NCBI GenBank assembly: GCA_018970845.1
Contig: JAGWVO010000204.1
Coordinates: forward strand, 1-6,514
DNA length: 6,514 nucleotides
DNA from: Planctomycetota bacterium
Lineage (GTDB): Bacteria > Planctomycetota > Planctomycetia > Gemmatales > Gemmataceae
Direction: 5' to 3'
This document shows, piece after piece, positions 1-5,449 of this stretch; the first letter of the stretch is position 1; every line of letters begins with the position of its first letter. The notes below the pieces were generated by a model, which saw nothing but the letters and a program-made list of their open reading frames with translations, was not told the DNA's origin and did not search any database. A program made the position numbers and the translations under genes.

Positions 1-1457
1 TCGTTGGTCGTCTGGTTGGAAATGGCGGCTAGGGTGGGATCCTCGGGGATATCGTCGAAAGTGACCAAGAAGGATGATTCAGCGGATCCGCCATTGGAGT
101 CGGTGACTGTCAAGGTGATGGTGGCGTTGCCAGGTTGGTTGGTGGCCGGAGTGACGGAGACGGTGCGGTTGGCGCCCGAACCTCCCAGGGTGACATTGGA
201 GACCGGAACAAGCGCGGGGTTGGAGGACTTGGCGGTAACCACCAAGGAACCTGCCGGCGTTTCGGCATCACCCACGGTGAAGGAAATGGCGCCTGTCGCG
301 GTGTTTTGCGGGGTGGAACGGTTCTGGATGGCCGAAATCGTGGGAAGGCTGTTTTCGGTGATAGTCAGGGTCGCCGTGGCTGAGGATGAAACGAGGTGCC
401 TGCCCGATTGTTCATTGGCCAACAGGTAAGCCGCGAACGATGAGGGCCCGGGCGATGAAAGCGACAGGGCCACGGTTTCAGAACCTTCGGCCTTGTTGTC
501 GGCGGTGATGGGTATGGAGAAAGTCTTGGTTGTTTCCAGGTCGTTGAAAGTCAGGGTTCCTGTTACCGCGGTGAAGTCGGACCCGGCAGTCGCCGTTCCC
601 GAGGCCGCGGCGTAATTGACGGTCAACCGGCCATCGGCCCCGCCCACCCGGGTGACGGTGACAATCCGGCTGCCGGCAGCCTCGTCAACCGTGTAGGTCG
701 GGGAGTCGAAGCGCATCTGGCCGGCGCCGCCGACGGAAAAGTAATAAGTCACCAATCCGCTTTGGCTCTTGGCCCCCAGCGTGTTGGGGTTGTTGTCGTT
801 GAGGAAGGCGGAGGCGCGGAAGGTCACCTCGTAGCGCCCCGGGGCGCTGAAACCGTAATTGAAGTGCTGGTGCCCGCCGGCCAGAAGCCACAGCGAATCA
901 CCGGCGGCGCCGTCACCCGTGTTGATGCCGTCGGATGACGCCATGAACACAACGGGGGAAGACAAAGGGACCTGCCACGCGGAGAAATGGCCGGGGGCGG
1001 CGGTGCCATTGGCTCCCTTGACATCGTGGAGCGTGAGCCTCACATATTTGCCGGTGGCGGAGACGCGGCCACCCGACTCCGCGGCGGGACTGTAGGAGTC
1101 GATCGCGGTCGAACTCACCGATTCGGCGCTCAGGCCCAGGTAAGGAAGGTTGGGGTCCTGAGCTGCCGGCAACTGGTAGAAGTCCTGGCCGGTTTGGGTG
1201 CCGAGGAAGCCGAAACCGGCGGGCGCGGTTTGCCTCGACTTGTCAACGCTCACATAAAGCAGGGCCTTGTCGGCCGAGTAGCTTTCGTTCTTGTCCTCGT
1301 TGTTGACGGTAAGCGACCAAGATGAACCCGTGAATCCGATGTCCAGGTCCGCGTGTTCCGTCGTCAGGAATGTGTCCAGCAGGGCGGGTGTCAGCCGGGA
1401 CTCCAAGGCCTCGATATTGCAGGAGACCCGGTGGATGCGGCGGTGATGACGGCTCAT
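1..1457 (-). CDS. Modular surface protein: choice-of-anchor-M domain, Calx-beta and Ig-like repeats (3' end missing)
   Basis: This is the N-terminal 485 residues of a large, probably surface-exposed protein. The frame is open from the ATG at 1457 to the left edge and the stop lies outside. Residues 15-25 read IEALESRLTPA, a leader type common at the N-terminus of planctomycete surface proteins; no classical signal peptide is visible. Residues about 28-247 resemble the choice-of-anchor M / surface-anchored protein domain, with FGFLGTQTGQDFYQLP at 82-97 and AGGHQHFNYGFSAPGRYEVT at 193-212. Residues about 248-366 form a Calx-beta domain (Tyr-Thr-Val-Asp-Glu start, ASGTATAGSDF core, EGSETVALSL end). 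Residues about 373-470 are an Ig/cadherin-like repeat with NRTVSVTPATNQPGNATITL, and a second repeat opens with DPTLAAISNQT at the edge. Calx-beta folds often bind calcium and such repeats act as stalks or adhesins; that role is inferred. No strong ribosome binding site is seen. The DUF1559 gene ends 42 bases upstream, so co-transcription is likely. Confidence 0.88.
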   Translation of the reverse strand, partial: MSRHHRRIHRVSCNIEALESRLTPALLDTFLTTEHADLDIGFTGSSWSLTVNNEDKNESYSADKALLYVSVDKSRQTAPAGFGFLGTQTGQDFYQLPAAQDPNLPYLGLSAESVSSTAIDSYSPAAESGGRVSATGKYVRLTLHDVKGANGTAAPGHFSAWQVPLSSPVVFMASSDGINTGDGAAGDSLWLLAGGHQHFNYGFSAPGRYEVTFRASAFLNDNNPNTLGAKSQSGLVTYYFSVGGAGQMRFDSPTYTVDEAAGSRIVTVTRVGGADGRLTVNYAAASGTATAGSDFTAVTGTLTFNDLETTKTFSIPITADNKAEGSETVALSLSSPGPSSFAAYLLANEQSGRHLVSSSATATLTITENSLPTISAIQNRSTPQNTATGAISFTVGDAETPAGSLVVTAKSSNPALVPVSNVTLGGSGANRTVSVTPATNQPGNATITLTVTDSNGGSAESSFLVTFDDIPEDPTLAAISNQTTN

Positions 1458-1499
1458 GGGTGGAAACTCTTGGGAAACATTAATGACTCGTCGGCGAGA

Positions 1500-2219
1500 T
1501 CATTGCGGGGGGCGCGCGAAGTTGAAATTCCTGTCGGACCATCCGCGGACGGCGGAACCGGCGATGCCGGCGACATGGCCGTCGGCATAGAGGTAATTTG
1601 AAACGCCGCCGGTGTGGTCGCCCGTGGGCGATCCAAAGAACCGGTCGGTTTGAATGTCGTTGGTGATCCTGATCCAGCGCGCGTCGGGATAGTCGATGGC
1701 CGTGGCGGGCCGGAACCAGTTGCGGGCATGGGTGTGATCTTCGGTGATCGCGGTGCCCCTGCGGTCGGACGCGGTGAAGACGATGATGGTTTCGGTGGTG
1801 CTTTGAAGCTTGTGCAGGAAGAAGCAGGCGCCTTCGCCCGGGTCGCAGACATAGTCGTTCAGCAGATAACTGGTGCCGGAGTTCTCAAGCCTGTCCCTTC
1901 CCTTGGGATCATTCGGGCAGATCCTGATGGAGTCGACGCTTTCCATGTAAGGGGCAAGGGTGCTGACCCAGGCGGTGGAAAAATCGCTCTTGCCGTGTGT
2001 TGATTCCGGAAAACGACCGGAATTGTTGTCGGCGAACATGTGGATCGCGAGGCCGATCTGCTTGAGGTTGTTGGCGCACTTCGAGCGGTTGGCTGACTCC
2101 CTCACCTTCTGAACTGCGGGAACGAGCAAGCCGATCAGCACCGCGATGATCGCGATCACAACCAGCAATTCAATGAGCGTGAAGGCGTTTCTTGTCCGTT
2201 GGAGTCCGACCTTAATCAT
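1500..2219 (-). CDS. DUF1559 family protein with type IV pilin-like N-terminal methylation motif
   Basis: A 239-residue member of the DUF1559 family, which is strongly expanded in planctomycetes and of unknown biochemical role. Residues 11-17 (NAFTLIE) are a class III prepilin leader motif. Cleavage is expected between Ala12 and Phe13, with Glu17 as the conserved Glu5 of the mature protein; Ala replaces the usual Gly before the cut. A hydrophobic helix follows (about 15-36), then the family signature VRESANRSKCANNLKQIGLA (about 39-58). The C-terminal part has HTGGVSNYLYADGHV starting at His202, the prepilin-associated H-X9-DG type motif, but with ten residues rather than nine between His and Asp. 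The protein is likely held in the cytoplasmic membrane or assembled as a pseudopilin. The start was chosen because it gives a short basic leader (MIKVGLQRTR) and lies about 30 bases after a likely transcription start; no clear Shine-Dalgarno is seen. The surface protein gene follows in the same frame. Confidence 0.95.
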   Translation of the reverse strand: MIKVGLQRTRNAFTLIELLVVIAIIAVLIGLLVPAVQKVRESANRSKCANNLKQIGLAIHMFADNNSGRFPESTHGKSDFSTAWVSTLAPYMESVDSIRICPNDPKGRDRLENSGTSYLLNDYVCDPGEGACFFLHKLQSTTETIIVFTASDRRGTAITEDHTHARNWFRPATAIDYPDARWIRITNDIQTDRFFGSPTGDHTGGVSNYLYADGHVAGIAGSAVRGWSDRNFNFARPPQ

Positions 2220-2255
2220 GATGATAAGCTCATGGTAAAACGAAACATCCTAGGT

Positions 2256-2283
2256 ATTATTTTGTATGTTAATATTTTGTCAA
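2256..2283 (-). promoter_or_regulatory. Sigma70-like promoter for the DUF1559 / surface protein unit
   Basis: On the minus strand a perfect -35 box TTGACA (2283-2278) is followed by a 16-base spacer and the -10 box AATAAT (2261-2256), which matches TATAAT at five of six positions. The surrounding DNA is much more AT-rich than the rest of the window. Transcription would start near 2249 and leave a leader of roughly 30 bases before the ATG at 2219. The spacer is one base shorter than the optimum. Confidence 0.65.
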
Positions 2284-2536
2284 GCGCTGGTTAAACAAAG
2301 TTGGTATTTGTTCTGGATGTGGTTCAGCCGAGATTTATTTTCATTAATGAGAATGATCTGTGCCTGGAATATCTCCGCACTACCGCCGCATCCGAAACTA
2401 TTCAGGATTGGCCAATCATGTTTGTCTTGTCTTTGGATTCGAATTTCCTCACCGCCCCAACCCACCCTGGCGGGAATCGTTCAAAGGAAGTGGACCAACC
2501 CCTTGAAACTGGAAGGGGCCAAGGGTGAAGAATTCT

Positions 2537-2570
2537 CCGCCTTCCATGTGGCGGTGCCACATGGTGGCGG
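2537..2570. repeat. Strong inverted repeat / stem-loop
   Basis: Arms CCATGTGGC (2544-2552) and GCCACATGG (2556-2564) are perfectly complementary around a three-base GGT loop. Outer arms CCGCC (2537-2541) and GGCGG (2566-2570) extend the stem by five pairs across a small TT/T internal loop. On the plus strand it is followed by GATTTTC, only a weak T-tract, and on the minus strand by no T-run, so a terminator role is uncertain. It could equally be an RNA structure or a protein-binding palindrome. Confidence 0.55.
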
Positions 2571-2716
2571 GATTTTCAATCCGATGGCTTCTGTGCCATT
2601 GGAATTGAAACAGTCTGCTTACTGGTGAATTGGCGCGGTAAGGGATCGGCTTCCGGAAGGGGCATGGTCAACGCGCCGTGAACTCACACCACGGATGAGC
2701 AAGCCCTGGAATGGTG

Positions 2717-2742
2717 CCAAAAAATGGCATAATGCCATTTGG
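2717..2742 (-). terminator. Probable intrinsic terminator of the hydrolase-selenoprotein operon
   Basis: Nine bases after the TAA of the selenoprotein gene, the minus strand reads AAATGGCA (2740-2733), loop TTA, TGCCATTT (2729-2722) and then three more T residues, giving a run of six T at the 3' side of the stem. Further CC/GG pairing at the ends extends the stem if the extra bases are bulged out. Hairpin plus T-run directly behind a stop codon is the standard layout of a Rho-independent terminator. The stem is only moderately GC-rich, so efficiency may be modest. Confidence 0.65.
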
Positions 2743-2750
2743 AGATCTGT

Positions 2751-3914
2751 TTATTTCAATTGAATCGGAATCGTGATTGACTGGCCCGCCCTGCTGACTT
2801 TCACCAAAACCGTATCACCTTTCAGGTAATTGCGGCGCACATGGCCGAGCAGGTCGTCGCTGGATCCCCTGATGGGCCCATCACCGATGGCCAGGACAAT
2901 GTCGCCAGCCTTGATGCCGGCCTCCGCCAGCGTTGAATGCACCCGCGGCCCCTGCCGGAACGCGGCCTGGTCGGCCGGGATGCCGAGGTCGGTCCTTTCC
3001 CGGGCCGTCAACTCGTCGGGCCTGAACGGCACAGCGGGCAGCATGTCGAGCAGCGAAGGGCGCCAGGTGATGTTGGTTTTCCGCCAACCGGGGGCGACGG
3101 CCAGCATCGCCTCGCGCGCATCCTTACCGTCGACGAAAGTCACCGGCACGGGCTTGTCCGAACGCCAGTTGTCAAGCGCGAAGGAGGCGTCGGCAAACGA
3201 GGCCACCGGATGCCCGGCAAGGCGCGTGACGCGATGGCCCGGCCTGAGGCCGGCGGCCTCGGCCGCTGATCCCTTGACGACCTTGGCCACGCCATTGCCT
3301 GAATCCACATCGAGGACGATGCCGAGGTTGTCGGGCGGCGGGTATTCGTGGATATCCTCCCTGCGCCAGGTGCCATCGGCCTTGGCGTCGGCGATCCGCA
3401 TCTCCTTGGCGTTGTGGCAATGCACGCATCCGCGCGCCATCCCGGCGGACTTGAAGTTCCTGATGGTGAACGCTGGCCCCTCCAGAGGTTCCGGCCTGGC
3501 GGTTCCCGCCTTGTGGGCCTCAAGGGCCTTGCCGAGGGCGAAGGCCAGGCCCTTGAGCGATTGCCGGGAGTCGGCCCCCGAGGCGTCGCGGCCGCCATAG
3601 CGGCCGTAGATCGCCTGGTCGGAATTCATGAAGAAGCAGGCCCATGTGAGGTCGAGGTCGAACCTGAATCTTCGCAGGTCGATCGTGTCGATGCGGGTGA
3701 GCCGAACCCGGACAAACTGCCGGGCCATCGGCTCGATGACGGGATCAAGGCGCGAGACCCGCGCATCGATCTCCTGGCAGTCGGTTCAAGGGTCGCAACG
3801 GAAGACAAGGAAGATCGGCTTGCCAGTCTTGCGGGCCTCCGACAATGCCAGGGGCAGGGAATCGTGCCACCCCGGCGGCGCCAAAAGCGCCAGCAAGGCG
3901 ACGGAGGCGATCAC
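2751..3914 (-). CDS. Trx/PDZ-domain selenoprotein (in-frame TGA = Sec43)
   Basis: Read as one frame from the GTG at 3914 to the TAA at 2751, with the TGA at 3786-3788 decoded as selenocysteine, this gives 387 residues. After a hydrophobic N-terminus (IASVALLALLAPP, likely a short export signal) comes a thioredoxin-like domain (about 18-125). It has KPIFLVF followed by RCDPUTDC, with Cys40, Sec43 and Cys46, and later DLDLTWACFFMNSD and YGRYG. A CVHCH motif follows (Cys163, Cys166, His167), of the CxxCH type used for haem c attachment. Two PDZ domains follow: about 195-275 (GSAAEAAGLRPGHRV) and about 325-387 (LAEAGIKAGDIVLAIGDGPI). The layout matches the known Trx7/PDZ-domain (seleno)protein family of planctomycetes. 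GTG was chosen because it overlaps the upstream stop (GTGA) and has GAGGTG five bases before it. A start at the ATG at 3728 would give 325 residues and remove most of the Trx fold. A nonsense mutation is the alternative, but the SECIS-like hairpin argues against it. Role inferred: periplasmic thiol/selenol redox protein. Confidence 0.85.
3741..3774 (-). promoter_or_regulatory. Bacterial SECIS-like hairpin for selenocysteine insertion
   Basis: The hairpin begins 11 bases after the TGA (3788-3786) on the minus strand. The upper stem is GCGCG (3764-3760) paired with CGCGC (3754-3750) around the five-base loop GGTCT (3759-3755). Below a single T-C mismatch, GATCGA (3771-3766) pairs with TTGATC (3748-3743) with one G-T wobble, and GG/CC closes the base with a bulged A. 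The apical loop starts 27 bases past the TGA, within the 16-37 base range used for bacterial SECIS elements. The GGUCU loop is the same as in E. coli fdhF, where SelB contacts it. The element lies inside the coding region, as expected in bacteria. Confidence 0.82.
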
Positions 3915-4255
3915 TTGAGCACCTCGATCTTCTCGACCCGGGGACGCTCCTCGAACGACCATTCCAGCCGCACGCGCGATTTCAGCGGCACCTTCTTGAG
4001 TTCAGCCACCATCGCCTTGTCCGGTCCGCCACCCATGTTCGGGTTGCCGCCGCGCCAGTGGGGCACATACTTGCGGGCCTTCTCCTCGCCGTCGGCCTTT
4101 ACCTCGATCCAGTTGTCGCCCTTGCCCGTCACGACACCGGTCAACTCGCCCTTTCGCTGCCCAGGCTTTCCTTCCTTCTTGTCACCCTGCGAACGCAACG
4201 CGCCGTTGATCCCGACGAAAGCCATCAACGCCATGAGAATCGCCAACGACCGCAT
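3911..4255 (-). CDS. Small exported protein of unknown function
   Basis: A 114-residue protein that I do not recognise as a characterised family, though similar short proteins with a 'GDNWIEVKADGEEKARKY' core seem familiar from planctomycetes. The ATG at 4255 was chosen because GGAGG lies eight bases upstream and because it gives a good signal peptide (MRSLAILMALMAFVGINGA). A TTG ten codons upstream would put a charged stretch before the signal. The mature part begins with a basic, low-complexity stretch (GDKKEGKPGQRKGE). A compact region follows (GVVTGKGDNWIEVKADG, then YVPHWRGG, a GGGPDK turn, and LKKVPLKSRVRLEWSFEERPRVEKIEVL) with alternating polar and hydrophobic residues that suggests a small beta barrel, possibly OB-like. 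Its stop overlaps the GTG of the selenoprotein gene (GTGA), so the two are probably translationally coupled. The hydrolase gene ends 60 bases upstream with no terminator between. Function may be linked to the redox protein, but this is inference. Confidence 0.82.
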   Translation of the reverse strand: MRSLAILMALMAFVGINGALRSQGDKKEGKPGQRKGELTGVVTGKGDNWIEVKADGEEKARKYVPHWRGGNPNMGGGPDKAMVAELKKVPLKSRVRLEWSFEERPRVEKIEVLK

Positions 4256-4315
4256 GCCAGAACCCTCCGCACGATGACCTGACAAAACCTTGCCCGATTG
4301 CCTCGAAAGCTCCGC

Positions 4316-5377
4316 TTAACGTAGTTCCCGCAGGATGATGTCATACGCCTTTTGCCTGGAGGCGTCGGGGAAATCGTGGTCGGCGTCGGGATGTTCCACG
4401 ACCAACCTGTCGGTGGCGCCGTGCAGTTCGAAGGCCTTGCGGGCGGCGGCGGCAACCTTGTCGACGCTGGCATGGCGGAAATTGGAATCCCGCAGCGGGG
4501 CGCAGATGAACACGGTGCGCGGGGCGATCACCGCGATCATCTCGTGGAAGTCGGCGGGGATCTCGGCCAAACGGTTCTTGTAAGCCGCAAGCCTGGCCAT
4601 GTAGCGATCCTGGCACCATCCCCTGCCGTGGTCCCAGTTCTTCGGGTTGCCGTCGTAATAGTCGGCAAAGGAGTCGAGGCCGCAACTGGAGACCACCACC
4701 TTGAGGCGATCGTCGAACACCGCGGTGAAAACGGAGTTGTGCCCGCCCAGGCTGTGGCCGATCGTGGCGCGCGCTCCGGGTTTCACGAATGGCAGCGAGT
4801 CGAGAAGGTCGAGGGCGCGGGAGTTGTCCCAGATGGCCTTCATGGTTCCCGAGGCGTGCCCGAGTCGCTTCAGGTCGGGATCGTAGCCGCCCATCGTGGG
4901 GTAGGCCGGGGCGATGGTCACGCAGCCCTTTTCGGCCAGTTCGGCGGCGTATTGCCTGTGGGGTTTCCCGCCCAGGCCCACCACCACCTTGGGGCCGATG
5001 TTGATCTCGGTGGGATGCAGGCAAAGCACGCCCGGCGCCTTGGCCCCATTGAGCGCCGCCTTGGGAACGCAGAGGTAGGCGGGAGTGCGGCATCCCGGTT
5101 CGGATGAGTAGCTGACAAGCCTCCTGACATAGGTGCCGCAGTCGGTCTCCTCGTCGATTTTCACATCCAGGGACACGCGCTTTTCCTTGCCGGGAAACGG
5201 GCCCATGAACGATTCCATTCCCCGGATGATCTCGGCCCGTCGCGCCGCCCATTCGCCGGGCGAGGCGGCCTTGGCCACGGTGCCGTCGGGGCGCCTGACA
5301 AGCAGGACCTCATCGCGAGGCAGCCTTGGGGGCGCCTTTTGTTCCGGAATGAGGAGCAAGGCCAGGAGCAGGGGCAT
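4316..5377 (-). CDS. Alpha/beta hydrolase (dienelactone hydrolase / esterase-like), probably exported
   Basis: A 353-residue serine hydrolase of the alpha/beta fold. The nucleophile elbow is GHSLGGH with Ser209. Asp297 (APLRDSNF) and His334 (PDADHDFPDA) sit in the expected order and context for the acid and the base, so the triad looks complete. Before the elbow are VLCLHPTE, the oxyanion-side strand region, and GYDPDL and WDNSRALDLLDSLPFV, the helix before the nucleophile strand. The fold resembles dienelactone hydrolase and acetyl-xylan-esterase-like enzymes common in planctomycetes; the substrate cannot be told. The N-terminus (MPLLLALLLIP) is hydrophobic but lacks basic residues, so export is likely rather than sure. 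The ATG at 5377 was chosen because GAGGG lies eight bases upstream and because the frame further upstream, though open to 6262, is only antisense to the ceramidase-like gene. It is the first gene of the three-gene operon and is divergent from the ceramidase-like gene. Confidence 0.9.
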   Translation of the reverse strand: MPLLLALLLIPEQKAPPRLPRDEVLLVRRPDGTVAKAASPGEWAARRAEIIRGMESFMGPFPGKEKRVSLDVKIDEETDCGTYVRRLVSYSSEPGCRTPAYLCVPKAALNGAKAPGVLCLHPTEINIGPKVVVGLGGKPHRQYAAELAEKGCVTIAPAYPTMGGYDPDLKRLGHASGTMKAIWDNSRALDLLDSLPFVKPGARATIGHSLGGHNSVFTAVFDDRLKVVVSSCGLDSFADYYDGNPKNWDHGRGWCQDRYMARLAAYKNRLAEIPADFHEMIAVIAPRTVFICAPLRDSNFRHASVDKVAAAARKAFELHGATDRLVVEHPDADHDFPDASRQKAYDIILRELR

Positions 5378-5449
5378 GGAATTATCCCTCGGGGTGGCGC
5401 GCTTTCGCCGTTGGGGTAAGCTTGGACGAAATCGCCGAGGCTTGCAACC
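5378..5449. promoter_or_regulatory. Divergent intergenic region between hydrolase operon and ceramidase-like gene
   Basis: Only 72 bases separate the two divergent start codons, so the promoters of both units must lie here or overlap the 5' ends of the genes. I see no convincing -35/-10 pair on either strand. Ribosome sites are visible on both sides: GAGGG eight bases before the minus-strand ATG at 5377, and GAGG nine bases before the plus-strand ATG at 5450. Confidence 0.4.

Larger units (their letters stand above)
2284..2750. other. Intergenic region rich in inverted repeats, no convincing gene
   Basis: No open frame here shows recognisable protein features. Short frames exist on both strands but lack a ribosome site or family motifs. 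The left part (to about 2420) is AT-rich and holds two perfect palindromes: TCATTAATGA at 2341-2350 and GATTGGCCAATC at 2406-2417. The right part holds a run of stem-loops. These are CCCCTT/AAGGGG (2499-2518), a 14-pair hairpin (2537-2570), an 8-pair hairpin with one G-T pair (2581-2602), the palindrome CTTCCGGAAG (2650-2659), CCGTG/CACGG (2676-2694) and the terminator-like hairpin at 2717-2742. The region separates two minus-strand units. It must hold the end of the right-hand operon transcript and the control region of the DUF1559 unit. Confidence 0.6.

Noticed and set aside
1..429. Plus-strand open frame of 141 codons at the left edge
   Set aside because: It is antisense to the Ig-like and Calx-beta repeats of the surface protein, whose minus-strand reading matches known repeat motifs residue by residue.
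1455..1502. TGA at 1500-1502 followed by an in-frame open stretch into the surface protein, suggesting a second selenocysteine or a read-through fusion
   Set aside because: No Cys or redox motif flanks this TGA. The DUF1559 domain ends naturally there, and the downstream frame begins with a typical surface protein leader after an ATG. The shared frame is most likely chance.
2341..2361. Fur-box-like sequence in the AT-rich intergenic part
   Set aside because: The resemblance rests on a few ATGA/AATGAT hexamers in AT-rich DNA and does not reach a full Fur consensus. No iron-related gene is nearby.
2266..2628. Plus-strand open frame of 120 codons in the intergenic region
   Set aside because: The composition is odd (many Trp, Cys and Met), it has no ribosome site or recognisable motif, and it runs through the promoter region and several palindromes.
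2751..3728. A 325-residue PDZ protein starting at the ATG at 3728
   Set aside because: This start leaves out the Trx active site, the export signal and the GTG with ribosome site that overlaps the upstream stop. The longer reading through TGA explains the sequence better.
3348..4277. Long plus-strand open frame of 309 codons, and another at 2830-3600
   Set aside because: Both are antisense shadows in high-GC DNA, opposite well-supported minus-strand genes. They show low-complexity Arg/Ser/Pro/Gly composition and no domain features.
4256..4285. TTG start ten codons upstream for the small exported protein
   Set aside because: The ATG at 4255 has GGAGG eight bases before it and directly opens a signal peptide. 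The TTG start would add a charged stretch before it.
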